NCBI GenBank assembly: GCA_046290575.1
Contig: JBKAGX010000004.1
Span: 1 to 64,000 of the forward strand
Source of the DNA: JANQQJ01 sp046290575
GTDB lineage: Bacteria; Pseudomonadota; Alphaproteobacteria; SMXS01
Direction of reading: 5' to 3'
DNA length: 64,000 bases
Both the position numbers and the translations under genes were made by a program. This document shows, one piece after another, positions 1 through 7,991 of this stretch. How positions within the stretch are numbered: position 1 is the stretch's first letter; each line of letters begins with the position of its first letter. The notes below the pieces were generated by a model that was not told where the DNA came from, did not search any database, and saw only the letters and a program-made list of their open reading frames with translations.

Positions 1-1046
1 TGGAACCGCTTTTTCGCTGCAACCTGGCTTGCCCTGGCTGCGGCAAGATCGACTACCCGGACGACATTCTCGACAAGCGCCTGTCGCTGGACGAATGCCT
101 GCAGGCGGTCGACGAATGCGGCGCGCCCATTGTGGCGATCCCGGGCGGCGAGCCGCTGATTCACAAGGAAATCGGGCCCATCGTTGAGGGCATCGTCGCG
201 CGTAAGAAGTTTGTCTCGCTCTGCACAAACGCGCTGCTGCTGGAAAAGAACCTCGATCTGTTCAAGCCGTCGCCTTACCTGTTTTTCTCCATCCATCTGG
301 ATGGCCTTGAGGAAGAGCACGACAAGGCCGTCGACCGTAAGGGCGTGTTCAAGAAGGCCGTCTCGGCGATTAAGGCGGCCAAGGACCGTGGCTTTCAGGT
401 CAACGCCAACGCGACCATCTTCGACAATATGACGCCGGAGCAGATCGCTGGCTTCCTCGATTATGCAACGGAGATCGGTGTTAACGTCACCATGTCGCCC
501 GGCTATGCCTATGAGCGCGCGCCCGATCAGGAGCATTTCCTGTCACGGCGCCGGACCAAGGATGTGTTCCGCGACGTCTTCCGCATTCAAAAGGAGCAGA
601 ACAAGAAGTGGAACATCAACCACTCGTCGCTCTATCTCGATTTCCTTGCCGGTAATCAGGACTATGAGTGCACGCCGTGGGGCATGCCGACGCGCAATGT
701 CTTTGGCTGGCAGAAACCCTGCTATCTGCTGGGGGAGGGTTATGTCGATTCTTTCCAGGAGCTGATGGAAACCACCGACTGGGACACCTACGGCACCGGC
801 AAATATGAAAAGTGCGCCAACTGCATGGCACATTGTGGCTATGAGCCAACAGCGGCTGCTGATGCCGCGGCGCATCCTCTAAAGGCGTTGATGGTGCGTC
901 TGCGCGGGATCAAGACCGAAGGCGATTTTGCACCTGAAATCCCGCTCGAAAACCAGCGGCCGGCCGAATACGTCTTTGAAGAACAGGTCTCAAATTTCCT
1001 CACCGAGGAAGAGATGCGCGAAGCGGAAAGCCGCAAGGTCGCGTAA
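1..1046 (+). CDS. hpnH: HpnH, adenosylhopane-forming radical SAM enzyme (5' end outside window)
   Basis: Radical SAM enzyme that adds a 5'-deoxyadenosyl radical to diploptene to give adenosylhopane, the first step of extended hopanoid side-chain synthesis. The reading frame is open from base 3, and 347 residues are visible. The cluster-binding CX3CX2C motif (CNLACPGC) is encoded at bases 18-41, so only a short N-terminal part is missing. A second Cys-rich stretch near the C-terminus (CANCMAHCGYEPT) is typical of HpnH. The gene runs towards the opposite-strand hpnG and shares its last 57 bases with it. Family assignment is firm from the Cys motif, the C-terminal motif and the hpn context. Confidence 0.95.
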   Translation, partial: EPLFRCNLACPGCGKIDYPDDILDKRLSLDECLQAVDECGAPIVAIPGGEPLIHKEIGPIVEGIVARKKFVSLCTNALLLEKNLDLFKPSPYLFFSIHLDGLEEEHDKAVDRKGVFKKAVSAIKAAKDRGFQVNANATIFDNMTPEQIAGFLDYATEIGVNVTMSPGYAYERAPDQEHFLSRRRTKDVFRDVFRIQKEQNKKWNINHSSLYLDFLAGNQDYECTPWGMPTRNVFGWQKPCYLLGEGYVDSFQELMETTDWDTYGTGKYEKCANCMAHCGYEPTAAADAAAHPLKALMVRLRGIKTEGDFAPEIPLENQRPAEYVFEEQVSNFLTEEEMREAESRKVA

Positions 1047-1673
1047 TGCCTTTTGCGCGGCCCGGTTCTGCCGGGCCAGCCGCGCTACGTCAGCGATCTC
1101 CGCGGGGTTCTTCAGAAGCCCCAGCAGCAAGCCGCCGATATTGAGCCCGCCGCCTGGCTTTGCCCCTGCCAGAACGGAAGAGGGCAATTGCTGATGCGCC
1201 GGGTCAATGATGGCGCGGGCCGCGATCATTCTTACGCCACTCTCCTGGGCAACATAGGCCACCGAATGACTTTCCATGTCGACGGCGACAGCGCATGTCT
1301 GTTCAAAAGCTGCTGCTTTCGCACCGACCGTATCGACCGCTTGATCAACCCCCAGCAACGTTCCGCCAACGGTATGGCCACCTTCGCGCAATAAATCTGA
1401 GAGATCTGGATCGCAGGGAATTGTCTCCCCAGCATTCGACTGGATTGCATCAGGAACCACGAGCGCGCCGGCTTCCAGGGCCGGGTCAAGGGCGCCAGCA
1501 ACGCCAAAACTCATTAATGCCTGAACACCGCGCTCGACAAGGGTCGCGGCAGCTGCTCCCGCGTTTTGCGGACCCGGACCCAGACAAAGCACCTCAATGC
1601 CGGGGGTGTTGGCGCTGCGGGCGACCTTCGCTTCAAAGGCCAGCCCCGTAACGATGCCCAGCTTGGCATTCAC
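990..1673 (-). CDS. hpnG: HpnG, hopanoid-associated nucleoside phosphorylase
   Basis: Member of the nucleoside phosphorylase/MTAN superfamily, 227 aa. In the hopanoid pathway HpnG removes adenine from adenosylhopane to give (phospho)ribosylhopane. Visible family features are the glycine-rich FGVAGALDP stretch (from about residue 56), the substrate-binding VDMES motif (131-135) and the later RAIIDPAH (154-161). It starts with GTG, and its first base pairs overlap the hpnE stop (GTGA), suggesting translational coupling as the last gene of the hpnC-B-dxs-D-E-G operon. Its 3' end overlaps the hpnH 3' end antisense by 57 bp. Confidence 0.9.
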   Translation of the reverse strand: MNAKLGIVTGLAFEAKVARSANTPGIEVLCLGPGPQNAGAAAATLVERGVQALMSFGVAGALDPALEAGALVVPDAIQSNAGETIPCDPDLSDLLREGGHTVGGTLLGVDQAVDTVGAKAAAFEQTCAVAVDMESHSVAYVAQESGVRMIAARAIIDPAHQQLPSSVLAGAKPGGGLNIGGLLLGLLKNPAEIADVARLARQNRAAQKALRDLAAFRFAHLFLGEEI

Positions 1674-2926
1674 CGCCCGACCCGTGCCGCTGCCAGGTCC
1701 CCCGCCCGGTTGCCGGAACGGATGGCGCTTTCGATGGTTGCGGGCAGGCCGGTATCGGTCCAGTCGCCCGCGAGGAACAGATTGCGCATGTCCGTCTCGT
1801 TGTCAGGCCGCAGCGCGTTGTCTTCGGGCGATTGGGCTATGGTGGCGCGGCGCTCCTTGATCACCCGGTAGGCGGGCATATTCGTGCTGATATCCAGTGC
1901 TTGCTGCACATCGGTCCAGCAGCGCCGGGCGATCTCGTCGGCGTCCATCTGGACTTCGTCCGAGGCGGCGCTGATGGTGATTGAAATGATATCGGGGCGG
2001 GTAAAGACCCATTGTGCGAAACCACCGATCAGTCCGATCAGCCCGACCTCCTGCAGTGCGGTTTCGTTCCTGAAGTGCACGTTGACGATGGGTGCTCCGG
2101 CGGGCGGCACGGTCAGGTCCGGCAGCAGTGTGTGCGTATCCCACGCTGTCAGCGCGAGGATCACTTGATCATTGGTGTGGCAGCGGGTGGCGCTGCGACC
2201 AAAGTTCAGGGCTTCCGCGCGGTTGCCGTCGGTTGACAGGTGAAGCTTCTGCAGGCGGTCGCCGAACCGGATTTCAACACCGCGTTTCTTGAGCACCTCA
2301 AGCGCCGGGTCAATAAGCGCGTCGGCCAGGCTTTCGCGCGCGACCAGGGGGCGGCACCCCTCCGCACCGCGTCCGAAGGTTTCGAGCAGGACAGGCTTCA
2401 TTAGCGCGGCGGCCGACTTTGAAGGCGGTGCATTGATGGCCGCCACCGTCAGCGGCTCCAGCATCCGTTCATAGAGGACGGAGTCGGCATCGATAACCTC
2501 GGCGACCGTTTGCTCGCGCCCTGCGAGCATGAGCTTGAGGGCAGGGATCAACGACAGAAGATTGGTCCCCGGCGTACGCCGCTGTTTGGAGAGTACCCAC
2601 CATGGCACGGGACCGCGATTGGGCCGCAGGCTCCAGCGTTCGCCTGAGTCAATGTCGATGAAGTCGAAACGGCTTTCTTCAGGACCGGTCAGCCGGTCAC
2701 GGGCGCCGATCTCGTCCAGATACGTCATCGCCGCTGTGTTGCCGCCCATTAACAGATGATTTCCATTGTCGATGACGCAATCCAGTGTTTTGTCGTGGAA
2801 CGACCGGCAGCGGCCTCCGGCATGCGATGTCGCTTCGTGCAAAACGACCTTCATGTTCTTGGCAGACAGGCGTAACGCTGCTGCCAACCCGGCCAGTCCT
2901 GCACCGACAACATGCACTCTACTCAT
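1670..2926 (-). CDS. hpnE: HpnE, FAD-dependent hydroxysqualene dehydroxylase
   Basis: FAD-dependent amine-oxidase/phytoene-desaturase-like protein of 418 aa. HpnE reductively removes the hydroxyl of hydroxysqualene, giving squalene for the hopene cyclase. The N-terminus carries a dinucleotide-binding motif (VGAGLAGLAAAL, residues 7-18) followed by an acidic residue and GGR (HEATSHAGGR). The C-terminal FAD-contact stretch LFLAGDWTDTGLPATIES is intact. It lies 5 bp downstream of hpnD and overlaps the hpnG start. The HpnCDE route replaces the single squalene synthase used elsewhere; all three genes are present here. Confidence 0.92.
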   Translation of the reverse strand: MSRVHVVGAGLAGLAAALRLSAKNMKVVLHEATSHAGGRCRSFHDKTLDCVIDNGNHLLMGGNTAAMTYLDEIGARDRLTGPEESRFDFIDIDSGERWSLRPNRGPVPWWVLSKQRRTPGTNLLSLIPALKLMLAGREQTVAEVIDADSVLYERMLEPLTVAAINAPPSKSAAALMKPVLLETFGRGAEGCRPLVARESLADALIDPALEVLKKRGVEIRFGDRLQKLHLSTDGNRAEALNFGRSATRCHTNDQVILALTAWDTHTLLPDLTVPPAGAPIVNVHFRNETALQEVGLIGLIGGFAQWVFTRPDIISITISAASDEVQMDADEIARRCWTDVQQALDISTNMPAYRVIKERRATIAQSPEDNALRPDNETDMRNLFLAGDWTDTGLPATIESAIRSGNRAGDLAAARVGR

Positions 2927-2931
2927 CGCGT

Positions 2932-3810
2932 TCAGACCAGCCCATATCGCAACGCGATCCAGAGTTTTTCCGGTTTTGAGACGACATCGGTATCCGTCAT
3001 GTCAGCGAAACGTTTTGCGCGCAGTCGCTCCAGGGTTTTTCGGTAGACCATCATCATCATGATGGCCGGGCGCATGGTCCGGCGCGAGCATTCGCTGATA
3101 GCGGCCTCCGCCAGTACGAATTCTTCTGCGGCGCGGTTGCTGAGCGTCCAGCAAACCTCGGACAGGCTTGGATCTGTTGCCACCTTGACGGGGTCGGTCT
3201 CAGTGATGCCTGCCGCCTGCAGAAGTTCGGCGGGCAGATAGAGCCGCCCCATTTCAGAGTCTTCGACGACGTCACGCAGGATATTGGTGAGCTGCAGCGC
3301 AAGACCCAGATGGTTGGCGGTCCGCTGTCCCGCCGGACCCGGTTCGCCGAAAATCCTAACGCACAGGCGACCGACGGCGCAGGCCACCCGGTCGCAATAC
3401 AAGATGAGGTCGTCCATGGAGGGGGCGCGGATTGGGCCAAGTCCATCCATTTCCATGCCATCAATCAGGGCCAGAAAATCAGATTTCTGCAAGTCGAACG
3501 TCTTGATGGGTTGTACCAGCGCGCGCGTAATCCGATGGTTGGGTACGCCTGTATAGAGCGCCTCGATTTCCGTGCGCCATTCGGCCAGCGCCTGTCGCTT
3601 ACGGTCGTCCGGCCAGTCGCCGTCTGCAATATCATCGACGTCGCGGGCAAATGCATAGACGGCGAAGATCGCGTCACGTTTTACAGGCGGCAGCACGCGC
3701 ATCGCCCAATAGAAAGACGAACCGGCGGCGCGGACCTGTTCGCGGATCGCTTCAACGTCAGGAGGTGACGGAGCCGGGGAATCGGCGATGGGGTGCGCCG
3801 TAGCCATCAT
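2932..3810 (-). CDS. hpnD: HpnD, presqualene diphosphate synthase
   Basis: All-helical squalene/phytoene synthase family protein, 292 aa, condensing two farnesyl diphosphates to presqualene diphosphate. Both Asp-rich substrate/Mg-binding motifs are visible: DVDDIAD (57-63) and QLTNILRDVVED (173-184). The family context YCDRVACAVG (138-147) is also present. It is 11 bp downstream of dxs and 5 bp upstream of hpnE in one operon. It is distinguished from HpnC, its paralogue in the same operon, by position next to hpnE and by the GRLYLP stretch after the second motif. HpnC and HpnD are similar enough that a phylogeny is the strict test. Confidence 0.92.
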   Translation of the reverse strand: MMATAHPIADSPAPSPPDVEAIREQVRAAGSSFYWAMRVLPPVKRDAIFAVYAFARDVDDIADGDWPDDRKRQALAEWRTEIEALYTGVPNHRITRALVQPIKTFDLQKSDFLALIDGMEMDGLGPIRAPSMDDLILYCDRVACAVGRLCVRIFGEPGPAGQRTANHLGLALQLTNILRDVVEDSEMGRLYLPAELLQAAGITETDPVKVATDPSLSEVCWTLSNRAAEEFVLAEAAISECSRRTMRPAIMMMMVYRKTLERLRAKRFADMTDTDVVSKPEKLWIALRYGLV

Positions 3811-3821
3811 TCTGGTCGGGC

Positions 3822-5744
3822 CTAGGCGCCCACCTCGCGCAGGCGGCGGGGCTGGTCGAGCTCAAGCGCCCCTGCCACCTGGGCGACAATGTCCCGTGCC
3901 ATCAGACCGGCCTGCGTATACTGCTCTTCCGGTTTGCCATGCGGCACAAAATAGTCCGGCAGGGTCATGGTGCGGACCCGGACGCCGCTCTCCAGCAGGC
4001 CTTCCTGGGCCAGGAAAGTCAGTACATGCGCGCCGAAACCACCGGCGGCGCCTTCTTCAATGGTGATAAGCACTTCATGGTTCATGGCGAGCTGCCGGAT
4101 CAGATCGATATCCAGTGGCTTGGCGAAGCGCGCATCGGCGACGGTTGTCGGCAGGCCGTTCTGGGCCAGCTCGTCCGCGGCTTTCAGGCACTCCTGCAAA
4201 CGTCCACCCAGGGAAAGGAGTGCGATCCGCCCGCCATCGCGAATGATGCGGCCCTTGCCGATGGGCAGTTGCTGGCCGCGGTCGGGCAATTCAACACCGA
4301 CGCCTTCGCCGCGCGGGTAGCGGACAGCCGACGGCCGGTCGTCAATGCCGATGGAGGTGGCTATCATGTGCTTCAGTTCCGCCTCGTCAGACGGGGCCAT
4401 GATCACAAATCCCGGCAGGCAGGAGAGATAGGCCAGATCATAGCTGCCGGCATGGGTCGGGCCATCGGCACCGACCAGCCCCGCCCGGTCGATCGCGAAC
4501 CGCACGGGCAGTTTCTGGATCGCGACGTCGTGAACAATCTGGTCATAGCCGCGCTGCAGGAAGGTGGAATAGATCGCCGCCACAGGTTTCATGCCTTCTG
4601 TGGCCAGACCGGCCGCGAAAGTCACTGCATGTTGTTCAGCGATGCCGACGTCGAAACAACGGTCCGGGAAACGCTTGCCGAAGATGTCGAGGCCGGTACC
4701 GGACGGCATGGCTGCCGTAATGGCGACGACCGCAGGGTCGTCCTCGGCCTCTTCGATCAGGCTCTGGGCAAACACCTTGGTGTAACTGGGTGCTTTGGGC
4801 GCCGACTTGGCGATCTCACCGGTCTCGGCATTGAACTTACCAAGCGCGTGATAGTTCTCCGGATGTGACTTTTTGAACGGATGACCGTGGCCCTTTTCGG
4901 TCAGCACATGCAACAGAACCGGGCCGCCGGGCTCGCTGTCCCGCAGCTTTTCCAGAACCGCCCTTAGGTGATCCACATTGTGTCCATCGACCGGCCCAAC
5001 ATAGCTGAAGCCCAGATCCTCGAACATCGTGCCTTTGTTGGCATTGCTGTTGGCGTAGGCTGCTGCCCGGTCCGCCGCGCTATTGAATGCTGCGGGAAAG
5101 GCTGCCGCTGCCTGTTCGGTCAATTCCTCGGCCGACAGCGCCGGGTGCTCTTCATGCAGCCGGACCAGATAGTTGGTCAGGCTGCCCAGCGACGGGGCAA
5201 TCGACATGCCGTTGTCGTTGAGGATAACAATCATCCGGCTGTTGCGGTCGCCGGCATTGTTCATCGCTTCATAGGCCATACCGGCGCTTAGCGCGCCATC
5301 GCCAATGACGGCGATCACATTGGTCTTTCTGGCCTGAAGATCAGCGGCGACCGCCATACCCAGGGCTGCCGAAATCGACGTCGAGCTGTGCGCGGCGCCA
5401 AACGGGTCGTACTCGCTTTCAGCGCGCTTGGTGAAGCCGTAGAGACCGTCTTTCTGACGGATGGTGCGAATATCATCCCGGCGGCCGGTTAGAATCTTGT
5501 GCGGATAGGCTTGATGGCTCACGTCCCAGATGATCCGGTCCGCCGGCGTATCGAAGACGTAGTGCAGTGCGACCGACAGTTCGACGACGCCGAGCCCTGC
5601 GCCGAAATGGCCGCCTGTCTCCGATGCGGCGTCTATGGTCTCCGCACGCAGTTCGTCCGCTACCTGGCGTAGTTGTGCGGGATCAAGCGCCCGCAGATCA
5701 TCCGGCGTCGAAATCTTATCCAGCAGCGGTGTCGAAAGCGGCAT
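3822..5744 (-). CDS. dxs: 1-deoxy-D-xylulose-5-phosphate synthase (Dxs)
   Basis: Thiamine-diphosphate enzyme condensing pyruvate and glyceraldehyde 3-phosphate, the entry step of the MEP isoprenoid pathway. The ThDP motif GDGALSAGMAYE followed by ILNDN is present about residues 148-178. The VSHQAYPHK active-site loop lies near residue 77, and IAEQHAVTFAAG in the middle domain carries the catalytic Glu. I chose the ATG at 5744 (640 aa) because a GGGGAG Shine-Dalgarno lies just upstream and homologues start close to PLLD; an in-frame ATG at 5789 would add 15 residues. It sits inside the hopanoid operon, so it presumably raises precursor supply with squalene synthesis. The 187 bp between it and hpnB shows no clear gene. 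Confidence 0.95.
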   Translation of the reverse strand: MPLSTPLLDKISTPDDLRALDPAQLRQVADELRAETIDAASETGGHFGAGLGVVELSVALHYVFDTPADRIIWDVSHQAYPHKILTGRRDDIRTIRQKDGLYGFTKRAESEYDPFGAAHSSTSISAALGMAVAADLQARKTNVIAVIGDGALSAGMAYEAMNNAGDRNSRMIVILNDNGMSIAPSLGSLTNYLVRLHEEHPALSAEELTEQAAAAFPAAFNSAADRAAAYANSNANKGTMFEDLGFSYVGPVDGHNVDHLRAVLEKLRDSEPGGPVLLHVLTEKGHGHPFKKSHPENYHALGKFNAETGEIAKSAPKAPSYTKVFAQSLIEEAEDDPAVVAITAAMPSGTGLDIFGKRFPDRCFDVGIAEQHAVTFAAGLATEGMKPVAAIYSTFLQRGYDQIVHDVAIQKLPVRFAIDRAGLVGADGPTHAGSYDLAYLSCLPGFVIMAPSDEAELKHMIATSIGIDDRPSAVRYPRGEGVGVELPDRGQQLPIGKGRIIRDGGRIALLSLGGRLQECLKAADELAQNGLPTTVADARFAKPLDIDLIRQLAMNHEVLITIEEGAAGGFGAHVLTFLAQEGLLESGVRVRTMTLPDYFVPHGKPEEQYTQAGLMARDIVAQVAGALELDQPRRLREVGA

Positions 5745-5931
5745 ATGCTCCCCGTCGCGTGTCATTGTGGCGTTATTATCCTGCCCCAAGACAGAGGCTT
5801 ACCCTTGTGCATAGCAATATGGGCGGCGGACGTTAACCTTTTTTCGGAAGCCGCGGACATTAGAACACCCGGTTCGCAGCGCCAACCAAAACCGAACAAT
5901 GCGATGCATTCGCTACGCTGGGTCCACCAGA

Positions 5932-7059
5932 TCACCGCTGATAGGGCCTGCCCTTCCAATGGCTTGACGCACCGAACCAGTGATTGAGCGCCGAATGGAG
6001 CGTCATGAGGGCATAGAAAAACGCGGTAATCGGCAGCAGAAAGCCGGCGCCGACGGGCCGGTCATAAAGCCCCACGGTTGGGCGATAGGCGATTGCCATG
6101 GCGAGCCATGCCGTGCCGCCGATGCAGCCCGTTCCCAATTCGTTGTGCCAGGGCAGGCTCAGCAGCAAGGCGGGCGGGGTGAGAAAGACCAGCGACATTC
6201 CGACAATCGTGCCCAGCAGCAAGAGAGGGGAATATCCGAGTTGGGTGAATGCGGTGCGGGTCACCATATGCCAAAGGCTCGATAATCCGTCTGCGGGCCG
6301 GATGGAACGGCTCTTTTCTGCCAGTCCGAGCCATATGGAATGGCCTCTGGCTTTCAGCGCTTTTGCCAGCGCGCAATCGTCAATCAGCGCCTCCCTGATG
6401 GCCGCGATGCCACCAATATCGGCCAGCGCGTCCCGGCGGATCAGGACACAGCCACCGGCTGCGCCCGCGGTCTTCGACTTTGGATTGTTGACCGCCGGGA
6501 AGGGGTAGAGCATCTGAAAGAAAAACACGAAAGCCGGGACCAGTAATGTCTCCCAGAATCGCCGGCAATGCAGTTTGACCATCAGCGAGACCAGCGCGCG
6601 GTTATCGGTATGGGCGTGGCTAACAAGCTGGCGTAGCACGCCGGGTTCATGGACGATGTCGGCGTCGGTAAACCAGAACCATTCTGGAGGTTCGGGTTGT
6701 TCCGAAGCGTCAATGCCGTGCGACAGCGCCCAGAGTTTGCCGGTCCAGCCGTCTTCGAGGGGTGGGGCCTGGATCACTTCCGCGCCTGCCTTCGCTGCCA
6801 GATCAGCGGTTCCATCATTGCTGGAATCGTCAATGGCAAGGATGCGCAGCGGGCCCGGATAATCCTGCGCCTTCAGAGATCGAATGCAGGCCGCAATCGA
6901 CGTCGCTTCGTTGCGGGCTGGAACCAGGGTAGTGATCGAAGGCCATTCGGTAAGGTCACGCGCTTGGGGAAACCGTTGGTCGGCACGCCAGAATCTGCTG
7001 TGAAACAGCAGTAGATATATCCAGGCTGCAAGCGAAAAGGCGCCGATCCAGATCAGCAT
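5932..7059 (-). CDS. hpnB: HpnB, hopanoid-associated family 2 glycosyltransferase
   Basis: Membrane-anchored GT2-type glycosyltransferase, 375 aa. An N-terminal membrane helix (about residues 2-20) is followed by a GT-A domain with LAIDDSSNDGTAD (from 74) and the DxD-like TDADIVH (131-137). Several C-terminal membrane helices follow (about 270-360). HpnB is a recurrent hopanoid-cluster protein whose acceptor is not firmly established; a role in hopanoid or related lipid glycosylation is inferred. It lies 3 bp downstream of hpnC, so the two are almost certainly co-transcribed. Confidence 0.88.
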   Translation of the reverse strand: MLIWIGAFSLAAWIYLLLFHSRFWRADQRFPQARDLTEWPSITTLVPARNEATSIAACIRSLKAQDYPGPLRILAIDDSSNDGTADLAAKAGAEVIQAPPLEDGWTGKLWALSHGIDASEQPEPPEWFWFTDADIVHEPGVLRQLVSHAHTDNRALVSLMVKLHCRRFWETLLVPAFVFFFQMLYPFPAVNNPKSKTAGAAGGCVLIRRDALADIGGIAAIREALIDDCALAKALKARGHSIWLGLAEKSRSIRPADGLSSLWHMVTRTAFTQLGYSPLLLLGTIVGMSLVFLTPPALLLSLPWHNELGTGCIGGTAWLAMAIAYRPTVGLYDRPVGAGFLLPITAFFYALMTLHSALNHWFGASSHWKGRPYQR

Positions 7060-7062
7060 CGA

Positions 7063-7911
7063 TTATCGGCGGCGCAGCAAAACGTCAAACAGGCCTGCAG
7101 CCCCGCACGCGATATAGGCGGGTTTGGACAGCTCCACGCGTGTCGCGATCGGGTCTTCATCGCTTAGGCGACCAATGAGTTTGTCCGCGATCCTTACAAT
7201 CATCGCCGATTCAGCGGCCAGCCTGCGACTGACCAGCGGCCCGGGCAGGCGCCTGGCATCCTGCATCAGCATGCCGGCGCCTTCGAGGACCCTGTCCAGC
7301 ACTTGCCGCAGTGCTGGCGAGCAGGTCGGCGCGGCGAGGGCGCTGACATCCACACTGGCTTGGCGCATCCAGTCCGCTGGCAGATAGACCCTGTCGAGCT
7401 CTGCGAAATCGTCGGCGCAATCCTGAAGGTGATTGATCACCTGCAGGGCGTTGGAGAGGGCATCGGCGTAGCGATAGAGCGACCGATCCTCACCATGAAT
7501 GTCCAGCAGATAGCGGCCCACCGGGGCAGCGGACCGGTTACAATAGTCGATCAGCTCATTCCAGTCTTCATATCGGGTTTTCACCGCATCCTGTTTGAAC
7601 GCCGAAATCAGGTCCAGGCAGTGCTGCGGGTCCGCGCCGGTTTTCAGCAGGCTGGGGCGCAAAACCACAGCCTTGGCATAGGCGGCATCCTGTGTTTCAC
7701 CCCGGATCGCGGCGGCAAAGCCGTCGAGGCGTGCGCACTTGTCCTCGGGGGACAGGTCGGGGTTGTCGGCCACGTCGTCAATCGCGCGGGCGAAGGCGTA
7801 GAACAAGGCGATGTGGGGGCGCAGCGGCTTGGGCAACAGGAACGAGCCGACGGGAAAATTCTCGTCGTCGGCTGCTTTTCCAGAAGGGGTCTCTGCGGTC
7901 TGGTTGCTCAT
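7063..7911 (-). CDS. hpnC: HpnC, hydroxysqualene synthase
   Basis: Squalene/phytoene synthase family paralogue, 282 aa from the ATG at 7911 (an upstream in-frame start at 7947 would add 12 residues and run into the divergent gene's leader). HpnC converts presqualene diphosphate to hydroxysqualene. The first Asp-rich motif is seen as FARAIDDVADN (about residues 40-50) and the second as INHLQDCADD followed by RVYLP. It is the first gene of the opposite-strand hopanoid operon; its promoter must lie in the 80 bp shared with the divergent carotenoid oxygenase gene. Confidence 0.9.
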   Translation of the reverse strand: MSNQTAETPSGKAADDENFPVGSFLLPKPLRPHIALFYAFARAIDDVADNPDLSPEDKCARLDGFAAAIRGETQDAAYAKAVVLRPSLLKTGADPQHCLDLISAFKQDAVKTRYEDWNELIDYCNRSAAPVGRYLLDIHGEDRSLYRYADALSNALQVINHLQDCADDFAELDRVYLPADWMRQASVDVSALAAPTCSPALRQVLDRVLEGAGMLMQDARRLPGPLVSRRLAAESAMIVRIADKLIGRLSDEDPIATRVELSKPAYIACGAAGLFDVLLRRR

Positions 7912-7991
7912 GAGCGAAACCGTAGGGCCGCAGAAGCCGATTGCCAAGTATCGCCGCTGCCCGCTACCGTTCGATAAGATCGGAGAGACAC
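7912..7991. promoter_or_regulatory. Divergent intergenic region between hpnC and the carotenoid oxygenase gene
   Basis: An 80-bp gap between two divergent starts must hold both promoters. A Shine-Dalgarno GGAGAG for the rightward TTG start is visible at 7982-7987. I could not assign convincing -35/-10 boxes. The compact arrangement would let the hopanoid operon and the oxygenase be co-regulated. Confidence 0.4.

Noticed and set aside
3939..4868. Plus-strand frame (309 codons) opposite dxs
   Set aside because: Antisense shadow; dxs is complete and conserved.
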